DNA of 64,000 nucleotides from contig NZ_LOHF01000003.1 of the NCBI RefSeq assembly GCF_002158995.1, positions 185,554 to 249,553 of the forward strand, read 5' to 3'. Numbering within the stretch: the first letter of the stretch is position 1; each line of letters opens with the position of its first letter. Origin of the DNA: Pseudomonas caspiana (GTDB lineage Bacteria > Pseudomonadota > Gammaproteobacteria > Pseudomonadales > Pseudomonadaceae). The notes below the pieces were generated by a model. That model made no database searches and was not told the DNA's origin. It worked only from the letters and a program-made list of their open reading frames with translations. Below, piece by piece: positions 32,378 to 41,416 of this stretch. The translations under genes and the position numbers were made by a program.

Positions 32378-33033
32378 CCTGCACATTGCTGTTGATTGAC
32401 GACCACTCTCTGATCAGGGCCGGAGTTCGCGCCTTGGTAGGCGACATTCCCGGCTATTCAGTCATTGGCGAAGCCTGCGATGGTTCGCAACTGAGCGCTC
32501 TGGCCACGGAGTTGAACCCCGACATCATCCTGCTGGATATTTCGATGAAGGATGTGGACGGGCTGGAAGCACTCAAACAGCTGAACAGCGTTCTGCCCGA
32601 CAGCAAAGTGTTGATCCTCTCGATGCACAGCGATCCGACCCGGATCATGCAGGCTCTGGAGGCTGGCGCTCATGGCTACCTGCTGAAAGACGCCGCAGCC
32701 ACCGAACTGGAACAGGCGCTGCAAGCCTTGAGCAATGGCGAACGTTACCTGAGCCCGGCAATCGCCCATACGGTCATCAGCCAGGCGTTGATCAGCGTTC
32801 AGGCCAGCAAAATCGAAAAACCGCAGAACCATAACCTCACGGCTCGCCAACTGGAAATCCTGCGGCTTATCGTACGCGGCAAATCCACCCGGGAAATTGC
32901 CAGCGGCCTTGGCCTGAGCATCAAGACCGTGGAAACCCACCGCGCCCAGGTCATGAAACGCCTGCAAATTCATGACGTGGCCGGGCTGGTCCTGTTTTGT
33001 GTGCGTGAAGGCATTATCAGTCTGGACGATTGA
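32374..33033 (+). CDS. NarL/FixJ-family response regulator
   Basis: The 219-residue protein has an N-terminal receiver (Asp9/Asp10, phosphoacceptor Asp55 in ILLDISMKD, Lys in LLKDA) and a C-terminal LuxR-type helix-turn-helix (about 150-210; LTARQLEILRLIVRGKSTREIA). It overlaps the sensor kinase gene by four bases and should be its direct phosphotransfer partner. Its 3' end overlaps the convergent lipid kinase gene by 17 bases. The target genes are not identifiable here. Confidence 0.93.
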   Translation: MTCTLLLIDDHSLIRAGVRALVGDIPGYSVIGEACDGSQLSALATELNPDIILLDISMKDVDGLEALKQLNSVLPDSKVLILSMHSDPTRIMQALEAGAHGYLLKDAAATELEQALQALSNGERYLSPAIAHTVISQALISVQASKIEKPQNHNLTARQLEILRLIVRGKSTREIASGLGLSIKTVETHRAQVMKRLQIHDVAGLVLFCVREGIISLDD

Positions 33034-33931
33034 GCTGCGGTGTTTCCCCGAACAACTCAGAGCCCACCGGCAGGTGCACCTTCAAGGCTGCGTGACGCGC
33101 CGAGAATCGCAGATTCTCCCCGGACAGCGGCTCGCCATCCAGATTGATATCCAGCCCCTGCGCCGACTTGAGCTCCACCCACGGAAGCCGTGCGCGAATG
33201 AACATGTTGTCGATGCCCAGCCCGCCCTCCAGTAACCCTCTAAGTGTCCCGACCACTTCCTGAGGTGCGGGCAGGATACTGATATCCAGCAGGCCATCAT
33301 CCACCAACGCTGACGGGCACAGCACATGCCCGCCACCGGCCTGACGACCATTACCAATCCCCAGGGCCAGCAAGTCCCCACTCCAGTGGAAGTCAGGTCC
33401 GCTCAATTCGCCGTAGGCCGCGCTCAGCTCACTGAAACGCGTCAGCCCGGTAAAGAGATACGCTGCGCCCCCCAACACCTTTTTAAGGTCTTCAGAGGTA
33501 TTGGCAGTAACCTGGCTGCCAAAGCCACCCGTTGCCATGTTCAGGAATACCTTGCCATTGACCTCGCCCAAATCCACAGGGCGGGCGGGCACGTCAAGCA
33601 AATCCAGCGCGGCATCCGGTTCAAGCGGAACGCCTGCAGCACGAGCGAAATCATTGGCGGTACCCAACGGCATGATGGTCAGTTCAGCGTCGGTATCGGC
33701 ATTCGCGATGGCTTCAGCGATATCCCGCAACGTACCGTCACCACCCCCGGCAATGATTTGCGAATGCCCGGCCGCCAGCGCTTCACTCACCAGACGCTGA
33801 GCATCACCGCCCTCCCACGTCAGGCGAACGTCGAGGTCCCAGCCTTCATTGCGCTTTCGGGTAACAGCCTCGCGAACTTCTTCGTTGAGTGCCTGTTTGC
33901 CATGCAAAATCAAAAATGCCCGCCGTGTCAT
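33017..33931 (-). CDS. yegS: YegS-like lipid kinase (diacylglycerol kinase catalytic domain)
   Basis: I start at the ATG at 33931 (304 residues) because GGGGAGCAAG precedes it and MTRRAFLILHGK is the usual N-terminus; the longer frame is not convincing. The DAGK motif GGGDGTLRDIAEA is present, followed by MPLGTANDFARAAG. The family phosphorylates lipids such as phosphatidylglycerol or diacylglycerol at the inner membrane. It ends inside the last codons of the convergent response regulator. No pathway partner is nearby. Confidence 0.9.
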   Translation of the reverse strand: MTRRAFLILHGKQALNEEVREAVTRKRNEGWDLDVRLTWEGGDAQRLVSEALAAGHSQIIAGGGDGTLRDIAEAIANADTDAELTIMPLGTANDFARAAGVPLEPDAALDLLDVPARPVDLGEVNGKVFLNMATGGFGSQVTANTSEDLKKVLGGAAYLFTGLTRFSELSAAYGELSGPDFHWSGDLLALGIGNGRQAGGGHVLCPSALVDDGLLDISILPAPQEVVGTLRGLLEGGLGIDNMFIRARLPWVELKSAQGLDINLDGEPLSGENLRFSARHAALKVHLPVGSELFGETPQLNRPD

Positions 33932-34415
33932 TGCTACTTGCTCCCCTGAGTCGATGCGCAAGATGTTGACCTCACCGGACGGAAAAAAACCCGTTCTGAT
34001 CAGATAATTTTTCAACTCACCGAAGCTGTCCTGCTGTCCCCCCGAAAACATTGGCTCGCGCGGGTGACACCCTTCAACACACGCGGCATGAAAAGGTGCC
34101 ATTTCAGGGAGTTTTGAAAGGAAATCAATTCGATGCGATGGCTTTATGCAAGTCTTGAGCTTTACTCCGTTTATGCACTCATTTGAGGGTAAAACCTACC
34201 TAACGCACTGATGAGTCCTACATCACTAAAGTATTAGGCCTGTTTCCATTCTTAAGAAATGATGAGAATTAGCAGTACCTGACGTGCGAATGCCAAATAA
34301 ATGGCTATATTCACCTAGCAAGTCAGAAAAGGACATTTTATTGACTTCCACTTGAAAGCGCTTCGTATCTGGATCGCGGATAAGTAGTCACGGACCGATG
34401 AAGTGAGGAAGTGTT
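33932..34415. other. Leader/promoter region of the psl-like operon
   Basis: This 484-base stretch shows no gene on either strand and is much more AT-rich than the flanks (especially 34130-34330). It should hold the promoter and a long 5' leader of the exopolysaccharide operon, a natural target for control by RsmA-type proteins, RpoS or c-di-GMP-responsive regulators. I find no motif I would name with confidence. Confidence 0.5.
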
Positions 34416-35852
34416 ATGCGATTGCAGCCTGTTAACAGCCTCCTGCAAACCAGAAACAGTTTGATTGTGTATTTTCTTTTCGCTATTCGCCTGGCCCACG
34501 GGATCGCCTGCATCCTCCCAGGCCTGTTGATTCTGATCTTTTCCAAGGACAGCCTTTCCGAGGTCCCGCAAAGCTATTTCGCCGTGCAACTGCTCTTCGG
34601 GCTGCTCAGCGTCCTGATCTTTCAAGCCTTGGGTATTTACTCCGAAGCCATGTTCAGTAACGCGTTCCGCTTCCGGCTGATCATCGTCGCGTGGTCGGCC
34701 GCGTTCTGCCTGCTGCTGTTCATGCATCAGACTCTGGCGTTCTTTGACTACATTACCAATGATCATCTGGTGATCTGGTACGTCTCCAGCCTGGCGCTGT
34801 TTTGCATTGAACGGCTGTGCAAACTGATGCTCTTCAAGCACCTGATGCAAAAGGGTGTGTTCCTGCAAAACGCGATCATCCTGGGGGCCACCGAAAACGG
34901 CCAGCGGCTGGCCGAGTATCTGCTGGAAAATCAGGATATCCGCTCTGGCGTCAGCGGCTTCATCGATGACCGGATCGGGCGCCTGCCCAAGACTATGGCC
35001 GGCCTGCCACTGCTGGGTAACAGTGACGATCTGGAGCGGCTGATTCGCGAAGAAAAGGTTACCCAGGTGCTGGTGGCGCTGCCCTGGTCAGCGGAAAACC
35101 GCATGGATTACATCATTCGCGAGCTGCGTCGCCTGCCGGTCAATGTGCTGCTGGTCCCGGACATGGTCGCCTTCCGTCACGCCCACAACCGCATCACAGA
35201 AGTCGCCAACTTGCCGATGTTCAACGCATCAGACGTGCCGCTTTCCGGCTGGTCGCCGCTATTCAAGCGGGTTGAGGACCTGGTGCTATCGAGCCTCGCC
35301 CTGGTGCTGTTGTCACCCGTGATGCTGGCAACCGCCATCGCCATCAAGCTGGACTCCCGCGGCCCGGTGTTCTTCTGGCAAAACCGCTATGGCTATAACA
35401 ACCGCATGATCAAGGTCTGCAAGTTTCGCTCTATGTATCACCATCAGAGCGACGCGACCGCAGCGCAACAAACCACCCGGGGGGATGCCAGAGTTACCCG
35501 GGTCGGACGTTTCATCCGCAAGACCAGCCTGGATGAATTGCCTCAGCTGTTCAATGTGATTGCAGGCAGCATGTCCATGGTAGGACCGCGCCCCCATGCA
35601 ACGGCCACCAAAGCGGCCGGGATTCTTTTCGAGCAAGCGGTGAAGGAGTACACGTCACGCCATCGGGTCAAGCCGGGCATTACCGGTCTGGCGCAGATCA
35701 ATGGCTATCGTGGTGAGACAGACACCGTGGAAAAGATCGAAAAACGCGTGGAATTCGATCTGGAGTACATCGAAAACTGGTCCGTCTGGTTCGACATTTA
35801 CATCCTTCTTCGCACTGTTCCAGCAGTGCTATTCACTCGTGAGGCTTATTGA
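34416..35852 (+). CDS. pslA: Undecaprenyl-phosphate sugar-1-phosphate transferase (PslA/WcaJ-type)
   Basis: The 478-residue membrane protein has four to five N-terminal helices, a central nucleotide-binding-like CoA_binding_3 domain (about 150-255; GATENGQRLAEYLLE), a further helix near 290 and the C-terminal bacterial sugar transferase domain (KVCKFRSMYHH, TSLDELPQLFNVIAGSMSMVGPRP). It starts exopolysaccharide repeat-unit assembly by loading a sugar phosphate on undecaprenyl phosphate. AGGAAG precedes the ATG. It is the first of eleven co-directional genes that match the Psl order, and its stop shares a base with the pslB start. Confidence 0.92.
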   Translation: MRLQPVNSLLQTRNSLIVYFLFAIRLAHGIACILPGLLILIFSKDSLSEVPQSYFAVQLLFGLLSVLIFQALGIYSEAMFSNAFRFRLIIVAWSAAFCLLLFMHQTLAFFDYITNDHLVIWYVSSLALFCIERLCKLMLFKHLMQKGVFLQNAIILGATENGQRLAEYLLENQDIRSGVSGFIDDRIGRLPKTMAGLPLLGNSDDLERLIREEKVTQVLVALPWSAENRMDYIIRELRRLPVNVLLVPDMVAFRHAHNRITEVANLPMFNASDVPLSGWSPLFKRVEDLVLSSLALVLLSPVMLATAIAIKLDSRGPVFFWQNRYGYNNRMIKVCKFRSMYHHQSDATAAQQTTRGDARVTRVGRFIRKTSLDELPQLFNVIAGSMSMVGPRPHATATKAAGILFEQAVKEYTSRHRVKPGITGLAQINGYRGETDTVEKIEKRVEFDLEYIENWSVWFDIYILLRTVPAVLFTREAY

Positions 35853-37306
35853 TGAGCATCCTCATCCCCTGCATTATCGCCGGCGGTGCCGGCACCCGGC
35901 TGTGGCCGGTCTCGCGCGAAGCCATGCCCAAGCCTTTCATGCGCCTTCGTGACGGCGAAAGCCTGCTGCAGAAAACATTCAACCGGGCCGTTGGCCTGCC
36001 GGATGTCGGACGCCTGCTGACGGTCACCAACCGGGAAGTGTATTTCCGCACGGTGGACGACTATCGCCAGCTCAACAAAACCAAAGTGAAACTGGATTTC
36101 ATCCTCGAACCTTTCGGCCGCAATACAGCGCCAGCGCTCGCGGCGGCCGCGCTGCATGTCTCCCGGCTGTATGGCGAGGATGCGCAGTTACTGGTGCTGC
36201 CCGCCGATCATTTGATTGCTGACGTGGCCGCTTTCTCAAAGGCGGTTCAGGCCGCCAGAGTATTGGCCGATGACGGCTGGCTGGTGACGTTCGGCATTCT
36301 GCCGAGCAAGCCGGAAACCGGTTTCGGATATATCGAAAAAGGTCCGTCGCTCAACAACGACGGCTACCAGGTAGCACGCTTTGTCGAAAAACCGGATGCC
36401 GCCACTGCCCAGGCTTACCTGGATGGCGGTCTGCACCTATGGAACGCCGGTATGTTCTGCATGCGCGCCGACAGCCTCATCAAACAGTTCGCCGAACATG
36501 CACCGCAGGTTCTGGCAACGGTCAAGGCCTGCCTGGAGGTGAGCGCCAGCAAGGAAGGCAATAACGAGCTGCAAATCGAACTGGACAGTGAGTCATTCGC
36601 CAAAGCCCCGGATATTTCCGTTGACTACGCCTTGATGGAGCGCTCGCAAAAGGTCGCGGTGGTGCCTTGCGAACTGGGCTGGAACGACATCGGTTCATGG
36701 CAGGCAGTACGCGAACTGGTCCCCGCCGATGCAGCTGGCAACCAGTGCAATGGCCCGACCGTACTGCACGATGTGAGCAACTGTTACATCGATTCCAAGC
36801 GAATGGTCGGTGGCGTGGGTCTGGATGACCTGATCATCATCGACACACCGGATGCACTGCTGATCGCCGACGGCAAACGCACTCAGGACGTGAAATACAT
36901 CGCTCAAGAACTCAAGCGTCAAGGTCACGATGCCTACCGCTTGCACCGTACGGTCACCCGTCCGTGGGGCACCTACACCGTGCTTGAAGAAGGCAAGCGC
37001 TTCAAGATCAAACGCATCGTCGTTCGCCCGCAAGCCTCGCTGTCGCTGCAAATGCACCACCACCGAAGCGAGCACTGGATTGTCGTCAGCGGCATGGCCA
37101 GAGTGACCAATGGCGAACGCGAATTCATGCTCGACACCAACGAATCGACGTTCATCAAGCCGGGGCACACTCATCGGCTGGTCAATCCTGGCGTGATCGA
37201 TCTGGTGATGATTGAAGTACAGAGCGGCGAGTACCTGGGAGAAGACGACATCGTGCGCTTCACCGATGTTTATGGTCGGGTAGCGGCACCGCTCCCGACA
37301 CCCTGA
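35852..37306 (+). CDS. pslB: Mannose-1-phosphate guanylyltransferase/mannose-6-phosphate isomerase (PslB)
   Basis: I start at ATG 35852 (484 residues), which shares one base with the pslA stop; GAGG lies seven bases upstream. The N-terminal nucleotidyltransferase has IIAGGAGTRLWPVSREAMPK and FGYIEKG, and the C-terminal cupin isomerase begins after about 345 (RPWGTYTVLEEG, SLQMHHHRSEHWIV, KPGHTHRL). The bifunctional enzyme makes GDP-mannose, the main precursor of mannose-rich Psl. Paralogues such as AlgA exist elsewhere in pseudomonads; the operon position supports pslB. Confidence 0.93.
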   Translation: MSILIPCIIAGGAGTRLWPVSREAMPKPFMRLRDGESLLQKTFNRAVGLPDVGRLLTVTNREVYFRTVDDYRQLNKTKVKLDFILEPFGRNTAPALAAAALHVSRLYGEDAQLLVLPADHLIADVAAFSKAVQAARVLADDGWLVTFGILPSKPETGFGYIEKGPSLNNDGYQVARFVEKPDAATAQAYLDGGLHLWNAGMFCMRADSLIKQFAEHAPQVLATVKACLEVSASKEGNNELQIELDSESFAKAPDISVDYALMERSQKVAVVPCELGWNDIGSWQAVRELVPADAAGNQCNGPTVLHDVSNCYIDSKRMVGGVGLDDLIIIDTPDALLIADGKRTQDVKYIAQELKRQGHDAYRLHRTVTRPWGTYTVLEEGKRFKIKRIVVRPQASLSLQMHHHRSEHWIVVSGMARVTNGEREFMLDTNESTFIKPGHTHRLVNPGVIDLVMIEVQSGEYLGEDDIVRFTDVYGRVAAPLPTP

Positions 37307-37424
37307 CTCGCAGTGAACAACAGCGACCACGATAAACCTGCTTGTGCGGTATGCACTTTGCAACACGGATGACAGCGGTAAACCGCCTACATGATTGATT
37401 TACCCGATACGGGAGTAGTACTTC

Positions 37425-38225
37425 ATGCAAGACAGGAGTTTGGGGGTGGTCAGAAACACGTTGCTGGTGCTGAGCCTATTGGTGGTCAGCGCCTGCAGCA
37501 CCCCGGCACGCGTAGGTCTGCCAGACGACGAAGCACAGATTGAAGCCGGCAAGGCCGCCGGCCGCGCGCTTGCCGGTCAACCATTGCCACCGCAACGTGT
37601 GCGGCCTGGTGATACGTTGCGTATCGTGCGCAATACCGGGGAAGCACCGTCCATTTCGGCTTTTACAGCAAACTCCATCTACGAGCTGACCCTGTTTCAG
37701 GTGCTCAACGACGGCACGTTCAGTTATCCATACATTGGCTCCGTAAAGGCTGCCGGCATGACATTGCCGCAGTTGACCGAACACCTGCAAGGCAAGCTGC
37801 AGGACGTCTATCGTGAAACCGCGATGACCATCAACATCTCGCAATCGCCGGGCAACACCGTGTTCGTCGGCGGCGCGGTACGCAACTCGACGACCCTTCC
37901 CGCCACAGTCGCCACCACGCTGGTTCAGGCGATTGTCGGTGCCGGTGGCGTTGCCAATGACGGCGACGCGACGATGGTCGCCCTGCTTCGTCAGGAAGAC
38001 AACGGCCTCTACAAGACCTACTTTTTCGACTTCAGCAAGCTGCTCTGGGCAGACAGTTCGGGGCCACGTGGCCCGGTGCTGTTACAGCGCGGCGATGTGG
38101 TGTTCGTGCCCAAGTCATCAGCGGGTGACAAGGCCGACGGCGTAAATCTGTATTTCAACCAACTGATCCCTTTTGCCAAGTCACTGGGTTTCGGCGTGAA
38201 TTACAACCTGCGCAGCGAAAACTAA
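37425..38225 (+). CDS. pslD: Polysaccharide export lipoprotein (PslD, Wza-like)
   Basis: The 266-residue protein has a lipoprotein signal ending in VVSACS (Cys near 25) and then the Poly_export domain (VRPGDTLRIV, FSYPYIGSVKAAGMT) followed by a soluble-ligand-binding-like beta-grasp domain (VFVGGAVRN, ALLRQ, LLQRGDVVFVP). It should form or support the outer-membrane exit channel for the polysaccharide. It follows pslB after 118 bases; in P. aeruginosa a glycosyltransferase gene, pslC, lies at this point and is missing here. GGGAG precedes the ATG. Confidence 0.91.
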   Translation: MQDRSLGVVRNTLLVLSLLVVSACSTPARVGLPDDEAQIEAGKAAGRALAGQPLPPQRVRPGDTLRIVRNTGEAPSISAFTANSIYELTLFQVLNDGTFSYPYIGSVKAAGMTLPQLTEHLQGKLQDVYRETAMTINISQSPGNTVFVGGAVRNSTTLPATVATTLVQAIVGAGGVANDGDATMVALLRQEDNGLYKTYFFDFSKLLWADSSGPRGPVLLQRGDVVFVPKSSAGDKADGVNLYFNQLIPFAKSLGFGVNYNLRSEN

Positions 38226-38240
38226 AGTCAGGGAAAAGAC

Positions 38241-40235
38241 ATGATCAATATTCGTTCATTGCGCGACTTGTTGCGCCTGTTCTTCATTTTCAAACATGAA
38301 GTTCGACTGACCGTCATGGTGACTTTCATCATCATCGTGCTCGGTGCCTTTCTGCTGCCCAATCGCTACGAATCCACCGCCCTGTTGCTGGTCAAACCTG
38401 GCCGCGACAGCAGCACCGTGCCGATCGAGTTTGCTGACCGTCAGGCCATCGTGATTCCCAGTGCCCAGCGCGACCCGATCCTCGATGAAGAACGCATGCT
38501 CACGGGGCGGCCCATCATGCGCACTGTTGCCGAAAAATACCTGGCCGAGATATCCAAAGCCGAGCAGGAGCAAGGTTTTCTGGCCTCGGTGAAAAACCTG
38601 CTCAAAGACACCGTGAATTCAGTCATCGGCGTGTTCCGCGGTGCATTGCAACTCATTGGGCTGGTCGAGAAGCGCTCCCCGGAGGAGCGACTGGCTGAAG
38701 ACTTGTCGAAGAACTTCAAAGTCAGCCATGACCCTGGCTCAGCAGTGATGGAACTGACCTTTTCCTGGAATGACCCGCAGGTGGCCAAGGAAGTCCTGGA
38801 AACCTGGATTTCCGAATACGAGCAGCAACGTACCCGTGTACTCGGCCGCGTCAGTCTTTATCAATTCTACGAAACCGAAGTCAAAGACACACAGTCGCGG
38901 ATTCTCAGTTACAAGAAGCAAATCCAGACCTACCTCAATCAGCTGGGTGCAGTGAGCATTGCCCAACGCCTGGCAGACACCTCGCAAGGCCTTAATGACC
39001 TGACCACCGAGCGCAACAACACCATGCGTTCGATTGCCTCAACCAAGGCCGGTCTCGACAAGTTGCAGGAGCAGCTCAGGCAACAATCGAAAACGGTCAG
39101 TGCCGGTCGCGAACTGAGCCTCAACCCCAACCGCCAGGATTTGCAAAACCGCATCAACGGCAAGGAAGTCGAGCGCCAGGAACTGCTGCGCTCATTCAAG
39201 GAGTCGGCACCACCGGTTCGTGCACTCAATGAAGAAATAAACAACCTGAAAAAAATCCTGAACCAGCAGGATGCAACCATTCAACGCTCAGAAAGCATCA
39301 CGCCCAACCCGATCTACAACCGCATGCAAAACGTGCTGGCCGACCAACAAGCCAGCTACGCGCGTCTGCAATCGCAACTGACCCAACAAAACCTGCAATT
39401 GGCGCAGTGGGAAAAAAGCCGCCAACTGGCGTTGAATCTGGAACCGGAGATGTCCCGCCTGCAGGGTGAACTGGACGCCGCCGAGAAGAGCTTCGCCCTG
39501 TACAGCAGCAGCCTTGAAAAGGCCCGTATAGACCGTGAACTGGATCGCAGTCAGATCAGCAACATTGCCATCATTGAGCAGGCTACTTACAACCCCAGCC
39601 GGGTCTTTCCGAAAAGCTTGCTGATGCTGATTCTGGCGTTTCCGCTCAGTGTCGGCGTCGGTCTGGTTGCCCTGTACTTCTTCTACCTGCTGGATCAAAG
39701 GATTCACGACGGCGACAAGATCGAAAACCGTTTCGGGGTGCCGGTCTGGACCAGCCTTCAAGAGCTGGGCAACGCCCAGGACACGCGCAACACAGCGTTC
39801 ACGGCCAGCCTGCACAGGTTGTACGGGACACTGCCATTGCGTCAGGTCGCCGAAAAAGGACTGGCGCTGGGCTTCACCTCATCTCACGAGGGCGAAGGTG
39901 TCAGCTTTGTCATCGGCCACCTTGCCAGCCTGCTAAAAGAACACGGCTACACAGTGCGCACCGCTGGCCCCGGCCCCGCAGCGCCGGGTGAGATCGTGCT
40001 GATTGATGCTTCAAGCATTTTCAGCAATCAGGATGCGTTTGCCTTACTGCGTGATTCCGACCTGATCTTGCTGATCGTCAAAGCCGAAGAAACCACAGTG
40101 CCGATGCTGGAAAACGTGCTGGCAACGCTACACACCGCGTTCAAGAAAGTTGACGGCATCATCATCAACCGTCGCCGTTACAAAGTGCCGAAACGCGTGA
40201 TGGATTACCTCAAGCGCTTCCAGAACCGAGGCTGA
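38241..40235 (+). CDS. pslE: Polysaccharide copolymerase PslE (Wzc-like, without a working kinase)
   Basis: The 664-residue protein has a Wzz domain with an N-terminal helix (about 20-45), a long periplasmic coiled-coil stretch (about 190-430) and a second helix near 455-482. The cytoplasmic C-terminal domain resembles the BY-kinase fold, but its Walker A region reads SSHEGEGVSFV instead of GEGKS/T, and the usual Tyr-rich tail is absent. So it should set chain length and join the export complex without autophosphorylation. Length and position match PslE. It starts 15 bases after pslD. Confidence 0.9.
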   Translation: MINIRSLRDLLRLFFIFKHEVRLTVMVTFIIIVLGAFLLPNRYESTALLLVKPGRDSSTVPIEFADRQAIVIPSAQRDPILDEERMLTGRPIMRTVAEKYLAEISKAEQEQGFLASVKNLLKDTVNSVIGVFRGALQLIGLVEKRSPEERLAEDLSKNFKVSHDPGSAVMELTFSWNDPQVAKEVLETWISEYEQQRTRVLGRVSLYQFYETEVKDTQSRILSYKKQIQTYLNQLGAVSIAQRLADTSQGLNDLTTERNNTMRSIASTKAGLDKLQEQLRQQSKTVSAGRELSLNPNRQDLQNRINGKEVERQELLRSFKESAPPVRALNEEINNLKKILNQQDATIQRSESITPNPIYNRMQNVLADQQASYARLQSQLTQQNLQLAQWEKSRQLALNLEPEMSRLQGELDAAEKSFALYSSSLEKARIDRELDRSQISNIAIIEQATYNPSRVFPKSLLMLILAFPLSVGVGLVALYFFYLLDQRIHDGDKIENRFGVPVWTSLQELGNAQDTRNTAFTASLHRLYGTLPLRQVAEKGLALGFTSSHEGEGVSFVIGHLASLLKEHGYTVRTAGPGPAAPGEIVLIDASSIFSNQDAFALLRDSDLILLIVKAEETTVPMLENVLATLHTAFKKVDGIIINRRRYKVPKRVMDYLKRFQNRG

Positions 40236-40236
40236 C

Positions 40237-41415
40237 ATGCACATTGCCCTACTCGCGCCACTCCCGCCCGAGCAGAACGGTATTGCCGACTACGCCGGGC
40301 ACCTCAAGCAGGCGCTGGAGCAGCTCGGCGTACAGGTCAGCACACCGCTGGCGGGCGTCGGCAACGACCAGGTGCGCGCCGTCCAGCGCGTGGCTGAAAC
40401 CGATTGGCAAGGCATTGACCTGGTGCACGCCGAAATCGGTGGCGGACGACTCGCGGAGTTTCATGCCCTGCGCGCCTTGCGCCAGCGCTTCGCGCAGTTA
40501 CCGTTGACGGCGACAGTGCATGATCCGGAGCGCTTGGTATGGCGACGGGCCAGGCTGCCATGGCCGCTGTCCATGGCCAGTTCGCTGCCCTCGCCTCTGC
40601 CGGAAATCGCTACAGTGGTTGCCGACCCGTTGTGCCTGTACGAAGAGCGGCAACTGGCGCGCAGCATGACCCGGTTGATAACGCTGACCCAGGCAGGTGG
40701 CGTTGCCTTGCGCCAGCGCATGGGTTTGCGCGAGGAGCAAATGGCGGTGATTGCCCATGGCAACCTGCCGATCCCGCCCGCGCCGCTACCGCCATTGCAA
40801 CCGATGCGCTTGCTGTACTTCGGTTTTATTTATCGCGGTAAAGGTATTGAAGACCTGCTGGATGCGCTGGCTGCCCTCTTCACCCGTCAACCGCAACTGC
40901 GCTCACGGGTGCGCCTGACGCTGGCGGGCGGCAGTGAGCCGGAAATGGCCTTCGGTCCTTCCGGCAGTTATCTGGACCAACTGCGGCTGCGCATTCAGCA
41001 ACTCGGGCTGACCGATTTGATCGATTGGGATCTGGACCTGCCGGCCAACGCCATTGCCGAAGTCATTCAGGCCCATCACGTCATGGTTCTGCCTTACCGC
41101 GAGTCCAGCAAGCTGAAACTACTCGGCAAGTTGCGCGGCACGAGCGGTGCTTTGTCCTGGGCGGTGGCCTGTGGCCGTGGCGTGATTACTTCCGATGCGC
41201 GCTCCTTCGCGGAAGAGGTTTCCCACGGCAACGGCATGATTTTTCCTCAGGGCAATGTCGAGGCCCTGAGCACCGCATTGAATGAAGTCTGCGCGGTGCC
41301 GGAACGGGCTAAGCAATGGGCTGCGCAGGCCAGTGTACTCGGCCAACAGCGAGTCTGGAGCCAGACCGCCGAACGCTTCCGCCAGCTCTTCCAACAGGCA
41401 TGCGAGGCCAACTGA
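40237..41415 (+). CDS. pslF: Glycosyltransferase family 4-type PslF
   Basis: The 392-residue cytoplasmic protein has the GT-B fold layout: N-terminal PLPPEQNGIADYAGHL, a hinge, then a C-terminal donor domain with YFGFIYRGKGIEDLLDAL and VMVLPYRES...LKLLGKLRGTSG. It should add a sugar (mannose, rhamnose or glucose in Psl) to the lipid-linked repeat. It begins one base after the pslE stop. The assignment to pslF comes from order and length (395 in P. aeruginosa, from memory); specificity is not shown. Confidence 0.87.
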   Translation: MHIALLAPLPPEQNGIADYAGHLKQALEQLGVQVSTPLAGVGNDQVRAVQRVAETDWQGIDLVHAEIGGGRLAEFHALRALRQRFAQLPLTATVHDPERLVWRRARLPWPLSMASSLPSPLPEIATVVADPLCLYEERQLARSMTRLITLTQAGGVALRQRMGLREEQMAVIAHGNLPIPPAPLPPLQPMRLLYFGFIYRGKGIEDLLDALAALFTRQPQLRSRVRLTLAGGSEPEMAFGPSGSYLDQLRLRIQQLGLTDLIDWDLDLPANAIAEVIQAHHVMVLPYRESSKLKLLGKLRGTSGALSWAVACGRGVITSDARSFAEEVSHGNGMIFPQGNVEALSTALNEVCAVPERAKQWAAQASVLGQQRVWSQTAERFRQLFQQACEAN

Positions 41416-41416
41416 G

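Noticed and set aside
34338..34868. 176-codon minus-strand frame opposite pslA
   Set aside because: It lies wholly opposite the N-terminal pslA coding region and its leader, with a Gln/Glu/His-rich shadow composition.
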